A stretch of DNA of 64,000 nt. Origin: Clostridiales bacterium (GTDB lineage: Bacteria > Bacillota > Clostridia > Lachnospirales > Lachnospiraceae). Below the pieces are notes generated by a model. That model was not told where the DNA came from, ran no database searches, and saw only the letters and a list, made by a program, of their open reading frames with translations. Position 1 is the stretch's first letter. Each line of letters opens with the position of its first letter. The stretch spans positions 1 through 64,000 of the forward strand of contig JAJBVD010000034.1 of NCBI GenBank assembly GCA_020859985.1, read 5' to 3'. Below, piece after piece: positions 1 to 8,023 of this stretch. The position numbers and the translations under genes are program-made.

Positions 1-71
1 TGTGTCATGCCCATGCAGCCAAGGCCCACTGCCGACACTTTCAAATCTCTTCCGATAATTCGTGTGTTCAT
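1..71 (-). CDS. Aldo/keto reductase, N-terminal fragment cut by the window edge
   Basis: Reading the minus strand from position 71 gives MNTRIIGRDLKVSAVGLGCM and then GMTH before the window ends. This matches the N-terminus of aldo/keto reductases (first beta strand and the GLGCMG turn). A strong site, AAAGGAG, lies 8 bases before the ATG. It follows the alcohol dehydrogenase on the same strand, so the two oxidoreductases and the LysR gene may form one regulon. Only 23 codons are visible; the family call is from this motif alone. Confidence 0.7.
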   Translation of the reverse strand, partial: MNTRIIGRDLKVSAVGLGCMGMT

Positions 72-196
72 ATGCAACTCCTTTCAACTCCCCATTACCT
101 GGAAAACAGCCACCCCATTATTTCTTCATCATAAGCAAACAGCATCCCGCCAGCGTGTTCATTCGATACACCCTGATTTGTAAAATAATCATGCTC

Positions 197-1357
197 CTAG
201 TAGCATTCCTGGAAAATATCCAGAATTTCTTCATGGGTCATTTTCTTATAGGCGCCAGGTACGCAGTTGCATGAATCAGCGATTGCTTTCAAATCTGTCT
301 GCTCATCCACACCCAGTTCCCGCAGCGTGGTCGGCAGTCCAATCTCCCGGATGAAATCTGCCAGAGCTTCAATACCTGCCAGAGCAAGCTCTTCAACCGT
401 TTTTCCTTCCTGCGAAATACCCCAGACTTCTTCAGCAAAGCGGTCAAATTTCTCCAAACCACTCTGATAAATATGGTGGTAGTAGACCGGATGCAGCACC
501 GCCAGTCCTGCTCCGTGGTTGCAGTTGGTGTAAGCGCCAAGCTGATGTTCCATCTGATGGCACTCAAAATCTGTGACCTTACCGATTTTCAGGATGCCGT
601 TTTCCGCCATGGAAGATGCCCAGGCAAGTTCGCTCCGCGCCTCCATGTTCTGTGCATCGCTCAGAAGGACCCGGATGTTGCGGATGACCAGGCGCATGAT
701 AGATTCATTGATCTCATCGGACAGGTTGCCGGAGCCCGGCTTTCCGAAATAAGTCTCCATGCAGTGGCTCAGCGTATCGAATGCTCCGGACAGCACCTGC
801 TTCATCGGCAGAGACAGCGCATAGGACGGGTCGATTATCGCGATCTCGGCCTGCGCACCAATCATTCCGGCCTTGATCTTCTTTTCCTCGTTGGTAATCA
901 CTGCGCCATTGTTCATCTCCGCTCCGGTGCCGGAAGCTGTGACAATGGCGATCATGGGAATAAACTCGCTGGGGTACGTATGGCAGCCAAACTCCATGCT
1001 CCAGAGGTCTCGTTCCGTTTTGGCCTGTGCGGATACGATCTTACAACAGTCAATGACGGAGCCTCCGCCCACCGCCAGGATTAAGTCGATTTGATTTTCT
1101 CTGGCCAGTGCCGCGCCTTCCTGCACCTTTGTATAAGTGGGGTTTGACATGATACTGGAAAACTCCGTGACAGTTTTCCCTGCATCGGTCAGATAACCCA
1201 TCATCTCATCATAAACGCCGTTTTTCTTCACGGAACCACTGCCGTAAGCCAGCAGGACATTGTTTCCATAGCCTTTCAGCAGACTGACCAGATATTCCTT
1301 TGCACAGCCCCTGCCAAAATAGACCTTGGTTTTGTTTTCGTAGATAAAGTTGTTCAT
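197..1357 (-). CDS. Iron-containing alcohol dehydrogenase (butanol dehydrogenase/YqhD type)
   Basis: A 386-residue cytoplasmic enzyme that probably reduces aldehydes to alcohols with NAD(P)H. The nucleotide-binding GGGS is near residue 97 and TASGTGAE near 140. The metal ligands fit the family pattern: Asp204 and His208 in FDTLSHCME, a His in the 277-281 segment and His291 in NHGAGLAVLHP. The open frame begins ten codons earlier, but ATG at 1357 follows GGAGGAATC and matches the family start. The LysR gene lies just upstream on the same strand and an aldo/keto reductase starts downstream, which suggests a small aldehyde-handling unit. Substrate cannot be read from sequence. Confidence 0.9.
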   Translation of the reverse strand: MNNFIYENKTKVYFGRGCAKEYLVSLLKGYGNNVLLAYGSGSVKKNGVYDEMMGYLTDAGKTVTEFSSIMSNPTYTKVQEGAALARENQIDLILAVGGGSVIDCCKIVSAQAKTERDLWSMEFGCHTYPSEFIPMIAIVTASGTGAEMNNGAVITNEEKKIKAGMIGAQAEIAIIDPSYALSLPMKQVLSGAFDTLSHCMETYFGKPGSGNLSDEINESIMRLVIRNIRVLLSDAQNMEARSELAWASSMAENGILKIGKVTDFECHQMEHQLGAYTNCNHGAGLAVLHPVYYHHIYQSGLEKFDRFAEEVWGISQEGKTVEELALAGIEALADFIREIGLPTTLRELGVDEQTDLKAIADSCNCVPGAYKKMTHEEILDIFQECY

Positions 1358-1451
1358 AGTTGATTCCTCCGTTTCTGATAAAAGCATAACAAAAACGAGG
1401 CTTCTTAAGAAGTCTCGCTTTGTTCATCAGTATATACCCAAAGGTTATAGC

Positions 1452-2351
1452 TCATCCCATATCTGCCACAGTCCGTTTTGCGGCGGTCAGAAATCGTTCT
1501 ACAGTCTTTGATGGGGCAGGGGAGTGCAGAATTCCATAAGGAATGTCATGTTCCCATTCTACAGGAATCATCTTGACTAATGGATGTACATTTTCCCACC
1601 CCTTGATCGAAAGCAATACATAGTTGCTGTTTTCGCATTGGTTAAAGGCATCCACACTGTAAAAATCAAAATCTATGATCTTAATCTGAGGGTGATTTTT
1701 CCAGATTTCATCCCTCAGCTGATCTACATATTGGCTCCATCCCCGGTGCATCAGCATCAGGTTTTCTCCATATAAATCCTCTATGCGCAGCTTGTCCTTT
1801 GCAGCGAGAGGATGGTGGATGGACACCGCACAGCAGAACGGCTCCCGAAACAGCTCTGTGCCAGCACATTCCCTCAGGTTCAGCATCGTGTCATCGAAAA
1901 TACCCGCTACAACATCAATATTCTTTCCGAGATTCGCCAAAATCTCCTTGGCATTCTCCGGTGTATTTTCAAACGGAACCACCTGAAACTTGATACCTGG
2001 ACAGCGCTTTTGAATTTCAGGCCAGAGCTGCATCAAAATATGTACCGGAGTTGTAGGGGAGGAGCCCAGACGAATGACACACACATCCTCCTGCATGGCA
2101 TTCTTCGCGCGGGTAACGGAATCCTTGCAATACTGGATAATATATTTGCTGTCCTGATATAAAGATTTTCCGGCTTTGGTCAGGACAAGTCCCCGGTGCG
2201 TCCGCTCAAATAATTTGACATCCAGGTTTGCTTCCAGCAGGTTAATCTGTTTGATGACTGCCGTGGGGGTAATATAGGATTCTTCCGCTGCTTTATTAAA
2301 GCTCCCCGCGTCCGCCACACGAATAAAGGTTTCAAGCTGTGGATTGTACAT
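1452..2351 (-). CDS. LysR-family transcriptional regulator
   Basis: A 299-residue regulator. The N-terminal winged helix-turn-helix spans about residues 1-60 (QLETFIRVADAGSFNKAAEE, then the recognition-helix region with VIKQINLLE). A periplasmic-binding-protein-like effector domain follows from about residue 90. Two ATGs are in frame at 2357 and 2351; the second is better spaced from AAAGGAAG. It is co-directional with and 94 bp upstream of the alcohol dehydrogenase, so that gene and the aldo/keto reductase are its likely targets. Unlike many LysR genes it is not divergent from its putative target. The effector is unknown. Confidence 0.9.
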   Translation of the reverse strand: MYNPQLETFIRVADAGSFNKAAEESYITPTAVIKQINLLEANLDVKLFERTHRGLVLTKAGKSLYQDSKYIIQYCKDSVTRAKNAMQEDVCVIRLGSSPTTPVHILMQLWPEIQKRCPGIKFQVVPFENTPENAKEILANLGKNIDVVAGIFDDTMLNLRECAGTELFREPFCCAVSIHHPLAAKDKLRIEDLYGENLMLMHRGWSQYVDQLRDEIWKNHPQIKIIDFDFYSVDAFNQCENSNYVLLSIKGWENVHPLVKMIPVEWEHDIPYGILHSPAPSKTVERFLTAAKRTVADMG

Positions 2352-2365
2352 GGGCATCTTCCTTT

Positions 2366-3400
2366 CTAATTCAGTACCATCCCGAAGAACGAAACAATCT
2401 GTTCTACCGCCTCTGTCACATATGGATCGAGATCGTACAGGTCAAAATGTCCTGCGTCTTCCACGAGATAGAATTCTTTTTCTGACACAGCATTATTATA
2501 AAGAGATTCCGCACCGGATCGGCTCCATGCGTTCTCTCCGGTAATCACAAGATACGGCGCATTCAGCTGACTGATCAGCTGTGTGGGGTGAAAATCCGCA
2601 AACCCAATCTCACTCCACGAAACTGCCTGGTTGCTCCAATTATCTCTTGCGCCCCTCGCAGAATTAAAATAGTATTTTGCGCCATCCAGATAGTAGCGCG
2701 GCATCAGGTTAATATATGTCGGTTCCGCCTCACCATTTTCATAAGCAATCCGATCTTCCTCCACCTGCTCCAACGGTTCCATAATGAAGGAGTCCATTGT
2801 GGTGCCTGGCACAACAGAAGCCACCACTTTTATCCGTTCATCCAGAATTGCCGCATAAGGCATATAACTGCCGGAACCACAAATACCGATCCCACCGATT
2901 CTCTCCGCGTCCACATAGTCCAACGAAGAGAGATACGTCACCGCACTGCTGATGTCGCTTGCCTTTATATCGGGAAGCTCCAGATAACGCGGTTCACCTT
3001 CACTCTCTCCAAAATAAGAATAATCAAACACAATCGTCACATATCCCTGTTCTGCAAGCCGTGCGGCATAAATGCTCTGTGCCTGTTCCTTTACCGAGAG
3101 CATCGGGCCGGTTACCACGATTGCCGGATTTTCCACCGTTTCATCCAGATCCGCCGGCTTAAACAAAATGCCTGCCAGTTGAAGCCCACTGTCTGTATTT
3201 TCAAAAGTCACTTCCTCTGAAATAACTTCCACAGTCCCAAATGTGCTTTCCGCAATCGTCGTTCCAGCCGGAAGTCTGCGCAGAAGAAATTCGTAAATTC
3301 CAATCACAGCAGCAATGATTACAATCAATACAAGAATCACACGAACAAACCTCCTGCCTGCCCGTCCTTTTTGAATTATTCCTTTCATTCTCTTTTTCAT
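2366..3400 (-). CDS. Membrane-anchored alpha/beta hydrolase
   Basis: A 344-residue protein with a basic N-terminus and one membrane segment at about residues 18-40, followed by an alpha/beta-hydrolase domain. The nucleophile elbow reads GGIGICGSGSY, so Cys sits where most esterases have Ser; dienelactone-hydrolase and YcjY-like proteins also carry GxC in this place. The acid lies in the LVITGENAW region and the His in DAGHFDLYD. Its start overlaps the stop of the TetR gene by 4 bp (ATGA), so the two are translated together. The catalytic domain is probably outside the membrane. Substrate unknown. Confidence 0.8.
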   Translation of the reverse strand: MKKRMKGIIQKGRAGRRFVRVILVLIVIIAAVIGIYEFLLRRLPAGTTIAESTFGTVEVISEEVTFENTDSGLQLAGILFKPADLDETVENPAIVVTGPMLSVKEQAQSIYAARLAEQGYVTIVFDYSYFGESEGEPRYLELPDIKASDISSAVTYLSSLDYVDAERIGGIGICGSGSYMPYAAILDERIKVVASVVPGTTMDSFIMEPLEQVEEDRIAYENGEAEPTYINLMPRYYLDGAKYYFNSARGARDNWSNQAVSWSEIGFADFHPTQLISQLNAPYLVITGENAWSRSGAESLYNNAVSEKEFYLVEDAGHFDLYDLDPYVTEAVEQIVSFFGMVLN

Positions 3401-4020
3401 GTTTCTACCGTCTCCGTTCTGGAAACTCCCTGAATTCTGTATGGTATCAATGAATTCTTCAGTTGTCCGTAGCAGTAATTCTCCATTCTGCTGATTGGAT
3501 CAAATGCTCCGTCCAAAAGGCTCCAACAAAATACGATTCCATAATATTGCGCTGCAATGCACTCTGTAAGATTGTCTACAGGCGTTTCTTTTGCAAGCTC
3601 CCCCTGACCCACTGCCTGTTCCAGAATTCCTTTCACAACACTCTGATCATAGAGCAGCTTATTTTTCCCATCTTCATTTTCCGGCTCAACCACATTTTTA
3701 ATCCACTGCTGAGAGATTTTCACGGTGCTTTCTTTAATATATTTCATAGAATCCCGCAGGAAGGAAGCCAGCCGGTCGCACACATCCCCCTCAACTTCCA
3801 TGGACTTTTTCTGCATTTCGATAAACGTGGCTTTGGCAATCTCGCCTACCACATCTTCCTTCCGTTTGAAGTAAGTATAGAAGCTTCCCTTGGCCACTCC
3901 GGCTTCCCCGGCGATCTCGTCAATCGTCACGTTTTCAAATCCTCGTTCCTTAATCAGCTTCTCTGCTGCCGTAATAATCTTTAACCTTGTCTGCATAGCT
4001 GCAATCTGTCGTTTGCCCAT
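3397..4020 (-). CDS. TetR/AcrR-family transcriptional regulator
   Basis: A 207-residue repressor-type protein. The helix-turn-helix covers about residues 10-55 (LIKERGFENVTIDEIAGEAG then VAKGSFYTYFKRKED), typical of TetR. The rest is the ligand-binding dimer domain. ATG at 4020 follows AAAGGAGGTCG and was preferred to the open frame's upstream ATG at 4089, which lies upstream of the promoter. The gene heads a two-gene operon with the hydrolase. A promoter with an overlapping palindrome sits immediately upstream, so autorepression is likely. Confidence 0.93.
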   Translation of the reverse strand: MGKRQIAAMQTRLKIITAAEKLIKERGFENVTIDEIAGEAGVAKGSFYTYFKRKEDVVGEIAKATFIEMQKKSMEVEGDVCDRLASFLRDSMKYIKESTVKISQQWIKNVVEPENEDGKNKLLYDQSVVKGILEQAVGQGELAKETPVDNLTECIAAQYYGIVFCWSLLDGAFDPISRMENYCYGQLKNSLIPYRIQGVSRTETVET

Positions 4021-4044
4021 AATCACGACCTCCTTTATACCGAC

Positions 4045-4077
4045 ATTATATCGGGTCGTTGACTTGAAGTCAATGAC
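4045..4077 (-). promoter_or_regulatory. Promoter and overlapping operator of the tetR-hydrolase operon
   Basis: On the minus strand TTGACT (4068-4073) and TATAAT (4045-4050) are 17 bp apart, a near-consensus sigma-A promoter. An inverted repeat at 4055-4077 has 11-bp arms, a 1-bp spacer and one mismatch; it covers the -35 box and most of the spacer. That geometry suits repression by the TetR protein encoded directly downstream. The binding claim is inference. Confidence 0.75.
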
Positions 4078-4280
4078 CAAAATAGGCATTTTTCAACAGC
4101 TTACCGCACCTAGTCCTCCAGAATTAAGATTTCGCCTTTGTGCGTTATTTCTCCCACTTCACTCGTTTTTCAAAATCAATTGCAAGTAAACCTTTTAATT
4201 TTTTATACTTTTTAATTTTTCTCGGCTAGAGGGTTGCAACCCTGCTCGGCACAATCGCTCAGAAAAAATAACAGGAAACA

Positions 4281-4321
4281 AAAAAACAGCTTCCGGCAGG
4301 TCAGTTACCCTGCTGAAAGCT
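4281..4321 (-). terminator. Intrinsic terminator after the recombinase fragment
   Basis: A hairpin at 4288-4321 with 13-nt arms (two mismatches) is followed on the minus strand by seven T residues. It lies just beyond the stop of the serine-recombinase fragment and is probably the original terminator of that gene. The remaining 4078-4355 stretch is AT-rich with a 14-bp perfect palindrome, AGGGTTGCAACCCT, at 4230-4243; no gene is seen there. Confidence 0.65.
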
Positions 4322-4355
4322 CTTGATTTCACGGTATTTCACAGTATTTTAAGCG

Positions 4356-4523
4356 TTAAATTGTATCCTTTTCGTGTTTACACGTCACAATATTCCCGAC
4401 AATTTCCAGTTCTTTGTATTCCGCAAACTGACGGTTCCGGCTCTGCTGTACCTCAAGGCTGAACCCATCCACCTGGGCTATTGTAGAGACACGGGTATAA
4501 GTGTAACATTTTTTCCTCTTCAA
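4356..4523 (-). pseudogene. Large serine recombinase, N-terminal fragment
   Basis: A TTG at 4523 preceded by AAAGGAAG starts KRKKCYTYTRVSTIAQVDGF followed by SLEVQQSRN, the start of large serine recombinases; the Ser in RVST is the catalytic nucleophile. Similarity ends after about 45 residues and the frame stops at 4356 after unrelated residues. Intact members are roughly 500 residues, so most of the gene is deleted. The following terminator survives. This marks the site of a lost element. Confidence 0.75.
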
Positions 4524-4729
4524 TTTCTCACTTCCTTTGGTTGCCCATCGACATACGGTTGCCTGTCTGATAAATATATCGGGTATTTCCTGATTTGCGA
4601 GCTCGCTAAACTCACAAACTTTCACTTTCCCACTTGTGCGTTACTGACAAAAATAAGGCCAGAGGCACATCTCAAACGAGACAGCCGACAGGCCACGCCA
4701 CTTAGATATCTAATTTAACACATGTTATG

Positions 4730-5365
4730 TTATCTTACCCTTTTCACCGGCTGACGCATCACTGTTTTACAACGCTCCGGCGACACTCTTCTCGGATCAG
4801 ACAGATAAATCTCATGATGAAACCGTTCCCCGGAATAATCATTTTCCAGACCATTCTCCGCCAGATACCGGTTCATCTTTTCAATCGTACCCAGTTCTTC
4901 GTCATAAGACCCGATATGCATACATTGAACGCAAAGGCCTTCTGAATACCGGAAAAATTCCACTTTTGAAAAATCCTCTTTCTTCTTCTCGGAAGCTTCC
5001 CGAACCGCCCATTGAAATACCTCTTCCGTCACAAACTCCGGCAGACGAATCATGGAAATCCACTCAAACGTGTCCTTTCTGGAATAATCGATCCCGTCAT
5101 TTTCCTGCTGCCACCACAACCCCTCAAGAGGCGGCACCACATAAGCAAAATACCCGTCAATGCTGCGGCTGTCCTTATAGCTCATCTTGATTGTATAGGA
5201 AATGCCATACAGCAAGCCAATGGCAACTTTGTATTCTCCACCCTCTGAATTCGGATCTCCTGTTCCCCTGACAGCCACATAATTCATTTCAGGCACCTTT
5301 ACGATACCCGGTGTTTTCGGCGGAAGATAAAATTCCTTATACTCTTTCTTGTAATCAAATGCCAT
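4730..5365 (-). CDS. GyrI-like domain protein
   Basis: A 211-residue cytoplasmic protein resembling the GyrI-like small-molecule-binding domain family: MNYVAVRGTGDP near the start, the GLLYGISYTIKM segment, and the paired-barrel pattern ending in HHEIYLSDPRRV SPERCKT. Such proteins are often stand-alone relatives of the effector domain of AraC- or MerR-type regulators. The start overlaps the previous gene by 11 bp, and it is last in a four-gene run led by a WYL regulator. A ligand-sensing or binding role is inferred; the ligand is unknown. Confidence 0.8.
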   Translation of the reverse strand: MAFDYKKEYKEFYLPPKTPGIVKVPEMNYVAVRGTGDPNSEGGEYKVAIGLLYGISYTIKMSYKDSRSIDGYFAYVVPPLEGLWWQQENDGIDYSRKDTFEWISMIRLPEFVTEEVFQWAVREASEKKKEDFSKVEFFRYSEGLCVQCMHIGSYDEELGTIEKMNRYLAENGLENDYSGERFHHEIYLSDPRRVSPERCKTVMRQPVKRVR

Positions 5366-5732
5366 GATCCGTTTCCCCCAGAATTTCTTTTTGTCTTTTC
5401 CTGCTGAATCCCGACAGTACGAGAAAGTACGACTTATCCAGCATATCCTTTAACAGGTCATCCGGAACATTTCCGTCCGGTTTTACAGAATTCCAATGTG
5501 TTTTATTCATATAGTATCCCGGAATAATGTCCTCGTACTGCTGCCGCAGGAAATCCCCTTCTGACGGCTCCAGCTTCAGCGTTATGTAATATGGTTCATT
5601 GTTTTCACCCAGACAGACCGCCGCAAACATTTTTCCACCAATCTGATACCGAATCCAGTTCCAGTCCTTTTGGATATCTTTTGTCACACCCTGTTTATTC
5701 ATCAAAAATTCGTCAAGCCACAAATATCTCAT
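5355..5732 (-). CDS. MmcQ/YjbR-family protein
   Basis: A 125-residue protein with the YjbR/MmcQ fold pattern: WIRYQIGGKMFAAV near residue 28, then LKLEPSEGDFLRQQY and the conserved NKTHWNSV motif, followed by the DMLDKSYFLV helix. These proteins have a CyaY-like fold and are called DNA-binding, though function is poorly defined. ATG at 5732 follows GGAGAG; the longer open frame up to 5768 has no site. It overlaps the DUF3795 gene by 4 bp (ATGA) and the GyrI-like gene by 11 bp, so translation of the three is coupled. Confidence 0.85.
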   Translation of the reverse strand: MRYLWLDEFLMNKQGVTKDIQKDWNWIRYQIGGKMFAAVCLGENNEPYYITLKLEPSEGDFLRQQYEDIIPGYYMNKTHWNSVKPDGNVPDDLLKDMLDKSYFLVLSGFSRKRQKEILGETDHGI

Positions 5733-6013
5733 AACTCTCCGTCTCTTTTCCCACACCCTTGTCTCCATTTTCTGCAGTGTTCAAGCCTTGTGCCGTTATC
5801 GCCCTGTTTCGCATCATAGGCAAAAGAGTGAAGCAGCGAGCAGACAAATTCTTCACATTCTCCACAATGGCTGTGTTTCTTTGCCTCACAGCATGATTTT
5901 ACAGGACAGCTGTCACCCCAGAACGGCTTTTCCATGACTGTACACCCGGTACATCCCACAGTTTCCCTGTATTCACATTCACTGCACAACAGGCCGCATC
6001 TTGATTCTACCAT
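5729..6013 (-). CDS. Cysteine-rich DUF3795 protein
   Basis: A 94-residue protein of the DUF3795 type: CGLLCSECEYRETVGCTGCT at the start, then SCPVKSCCEAKKHSHCGEC. About a dozen Cys residues in CxxC-like pairs suggest bound zinc or an iron-sulphur centre. ATG at 6013 follows GGAGGTAAAGG. It is the second gene in the WYL-led run and overlaps the YjbR gene by 4 bp. No biochemical role is known for the family. Confidence 0.8.
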   Translation of the reverse strand: MVESRCGLLCSECEYRETVGCTGCTVMEKPFWGDSCPVKSCCEAKKHSHCGECEEFVCSLLHSFAYDAKQGDNGTRLEHCRKWRQGCGKRDGEL

Positions 6014-6096
6014 AACCTTTACCTCCAAATTGTGAATATCGTTTCGTTCACCTGATAATAAATGGAGTATAGCAAAACCAACACGACAACAGTCTG

Positions 6097-7029
6097 TCAT
6101 GTTCCTGCATTTAAATTGTCTGATTCCCCATATTTTTGCGTGATTATCTTCAGCGCCTCCACCAGTTCTGCCCGTAAATCTTCCGGTTCCAACAGCTCCG
6201 CCCGGTCACGGAAGGTTAGAAGCCAGGTCAGGATATCTTCCTTATTCGTGTAGTCAGCAGTAAAAAGCAGCTTTCCATCCGGTCGTGTCTGAAAGCATCC
6301 GGTACCGAATTCCTCTACAAGCCTCCATTTGCACTCCGGCTCAAACAGCGCTTTCACCCGAACACCTCCCGGAAAAATCCGTTCGTTCCGCAGATCCGGC
6401 ATCAGAACCTCCCGTCCGTCAAACCGAACGCCGGACAAACAGACATCTTCCATACGGTTCAGTTTAAACAGCCTGAAATCCTCCCGCTTTGTACACCACG
6501 CCCACACATACCAGCTAGACCATCGGAACAAAAGAAAATACGGCTCCACCTCCCGCTCGCCCTCCCCTGTCGGAGAATAATAATAAAAACGCAGTCTGGT
6601 TTTACTTTCGATCGCCTCCCGGATCATTTCAATTTTGGGTGCAAGGGAATCCTTATACCATGATGAAAGATCAATCAGGACCGACTGGCTTCCCACCATG
6701 AAATCAGAAGACCCCTCTGACAGCTTTTCCATCAGCTGCCCATATCGGTTGGTGCCGTTCACACTGTCCAGGCTCCGCAGCCCCGCAAGAATGTCCTGCA
6801 TTTCCCCATTCGTCAGCAGCGTCCTCTCCATACGGTAATTATCCATGATGGAAATGCCGCCGTTCGCTCCCTGCTTTGTCACAACAGGAATACCGGCTCT
6901 GCACAAATCTTCCACATCGCGGTTGATCGTCCGTCTGGAAACCTCAAACTGTTCCGCCAGTTCAGGAGCCGTCACCGTATCCTTCTGCAGCAATATTGAT
7001 AAAATGCCAATCAGTCTGTCTATCTTCAT
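6097..7029 (-). CDS. WYL-domain HTH transcriptional regulator (YafY type)
   Basis: A 310-residue regulator. Residues 1-60 form a DeoR-like helix-turn-helix (LAEQFEVSRRTINRDVEDLC). The WYL domain lies at about 140-220, with RFYYYSPTGE and WSSWYVWAWC, and a C-terminal extension follows. WYL domains bind nucleic acid or nucleotide ligands in characterised members. The gene starts with ATG after AAAAAGGATT and heads the run of DUF3795, YjbR and GyrI-like genes, which are its probable targets. Confidence 0.92.
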   Translation of the reverse strand: MKIDRLIGILSILLQKDTVTAPELAEQFEVSRRTINRDVEDLCRAGIPVVTKQGANGGISIMDNYRMERTLLTNGEMQDILAGLRSLDSVNGTNRYGQLMEKLSEGSSDFMVGSQSVLIDLSSWYKDSLAPKIEMIREAIESKTRLRFYYYSPTGEGEREVEPYFLLFRWSSWYVWAWCTKREDFRLFKLNRMEDVCLSGVRFDGREVLMPDLRNERIFPGGVRVKALFEPECKWRLVEEFGTGCFQTRPDGKLLFTADYTNKEDILTWLLTFRDRAELLEPEDLRAELVEALKIITQKYGESDNLNAGT

Positions 7030-7155
7030 TTAATTAATCCTTTTTCAATCCATCCCTTCCAGCAGTTAAAAACACGCCACTCACATGTCATGTTTCTATT
7101 CTAGCAAATGATACGCTGTCCTTCAACCCAAAACTGCATCTTTAAAAAGAAATAA

Positions 7156-7203
7156 GCCTGCCAGTAGCTTCTGACAAGGCAAAACTTCACGATACTGACA
7201 GGC
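7156..7203 (-). terminator. Probable terminator after the Crp/Fnr gene
   Basis: The segments GCCTGCCAGTA and TACTGACAGGC form the stem, with one mismatch and a long internal loop. On the minus strand it is followed by a T-rich run (TTATTTCTTTTT). It lies 66 bp beyond the stop of the Crp/Fnr gene. The long loop makes this less certain than a compact hairpin. Confidence 0.5.
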
Positions 7204-7268
7204 CAAAGTAAACCGGATCCGTCATTGATCTTATATAAGATCAGACACAATTTTTATTTATAAAATAA

Positions 7269-7934
7269 TTATCTTCCTTCTGAAATATTTCGCAAGGCAG
7301 CCAAGTCCTGAATATAATATCCCTGCGCTGTTCTCTTTAAAATCCCCCGCTTTACAAAATCAGCGAGAACATAAAGCAGATGACGATATGTTACTCCCAG
7401 AAATTCAGCTGCTTCTGTATGCTTCTCTCTGTATAGTCCATTGCAGGCAGTCAGTAGAATAAAATTCGCCAGCCGCACTTCTAATGGCCAGGATTGATTC
7501 CTGGAATAATTATATGTGTTTCCTATTGCCTTCCTGCTTAGAAACAGGCAGAGGTGACGCAGAAATTTCACGTTGTTTAAAATGCTGTCCCTGCAATCGC
7601 TGATATGCACAGCATAACAGGTACAGGGAGTAATGGCAGTTACACCATTAGCAGCTTCCTGTGCGCCAAGCAGTTCCATTTCCCCTATAAAACAAGGGGC
7701 GTTCAGAAAATTGATCAGAGAAATGCGCCCGTTTTCGTGTGAAAGGAATAGTTTTGCGCGTCCATCTATCAAGTAATACAGATAGTTTGGTTTTTCACCT
7801 TCCTGCAGAATGGCTTCTTCATTATCAAATTTTACAATTGAAGTATACGGGCGTATATCAAAATCAAAGTAGTCTGATAGTGGGAAATGATTGTAGTAAT
7901 CTTCTATTGTCTTCAGGTTATTTATTTTGATCAT
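7269..7934 (-). CDS. Crp/Fnr-family regulator (YeiL-like)
   Basis: A 221-residue regulator with a cyclic-nucleotide-binding-type beta-barrel at about residues 25-130 (ILQEGEKPNYLYYLIDGRAK, FIGEMELLG) and a C-terminal winged helix at about 150-215 (AEFLGVTYRHLLYVLADFVK). No N-terminal cysteine cluster of the FNR kind is present. ATG at 7934 follows AAAGGAGC; the frame's earlier ATG at 7952 overlaps that site. It is divergent from a membrane protein gene, with a Crp-type palindrome between them. Confidence 0.88.
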   Translation of the reverse strand: MIKINNLKTIEDYYNHFPLSDYFDFDIRPYTSIVKFDNEEAILQEGEKPNYLYYLIDGRAKLFLSHENGRISLINFLNAPCFIGEMELLGAQEAANGVTAITPCTCYAVHISDCRDSILNNVKFLRHLCLFLSRKAIGNTYNYSRNQSWPLEVRLANFILLTACNGLYREKHTEAAEFLGVTYRHLLYVLADFVKRGILKRTAQGYYIQDLAALRNISEGR

Positions 7935-7957
7935 CGTATTGCTCCTTTGCATATATG

Positions 7958-7973
7958 TGTGAGATTTCTCATA
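7958..7973. promoter_or_regulatory. Crp/Fnr-type operator in the divergent promoter region
   Basis: TGTGA-N6-TCATA matches the Crp consensus TGTGA-N6-TCACA at nine of ten positions. Rightwards, TAAAAT at 7995-8000 can serve as -10 with no recognisable -35, which places the start near 8007 and the centre of this site at about -41.5, the class II activator position. The Crp/Fnr gene divergent from it is the natural candidate. The start position is estimated from the -10 box only. Confidence 0.6.
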
Positions 7974-8023
7974 TCATTTTATATTATTCTCTGCTAAAAT
8001 TCAACGCATAGGGAGGGAATAAT

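Noticed and set aside
4230-4243. Perfect 14-bp palindrome as a serine-recombinase attachment site
   Set aside because: No second copy or crossover dinucleotide context was found; it may be chance in AT-rich sequence.
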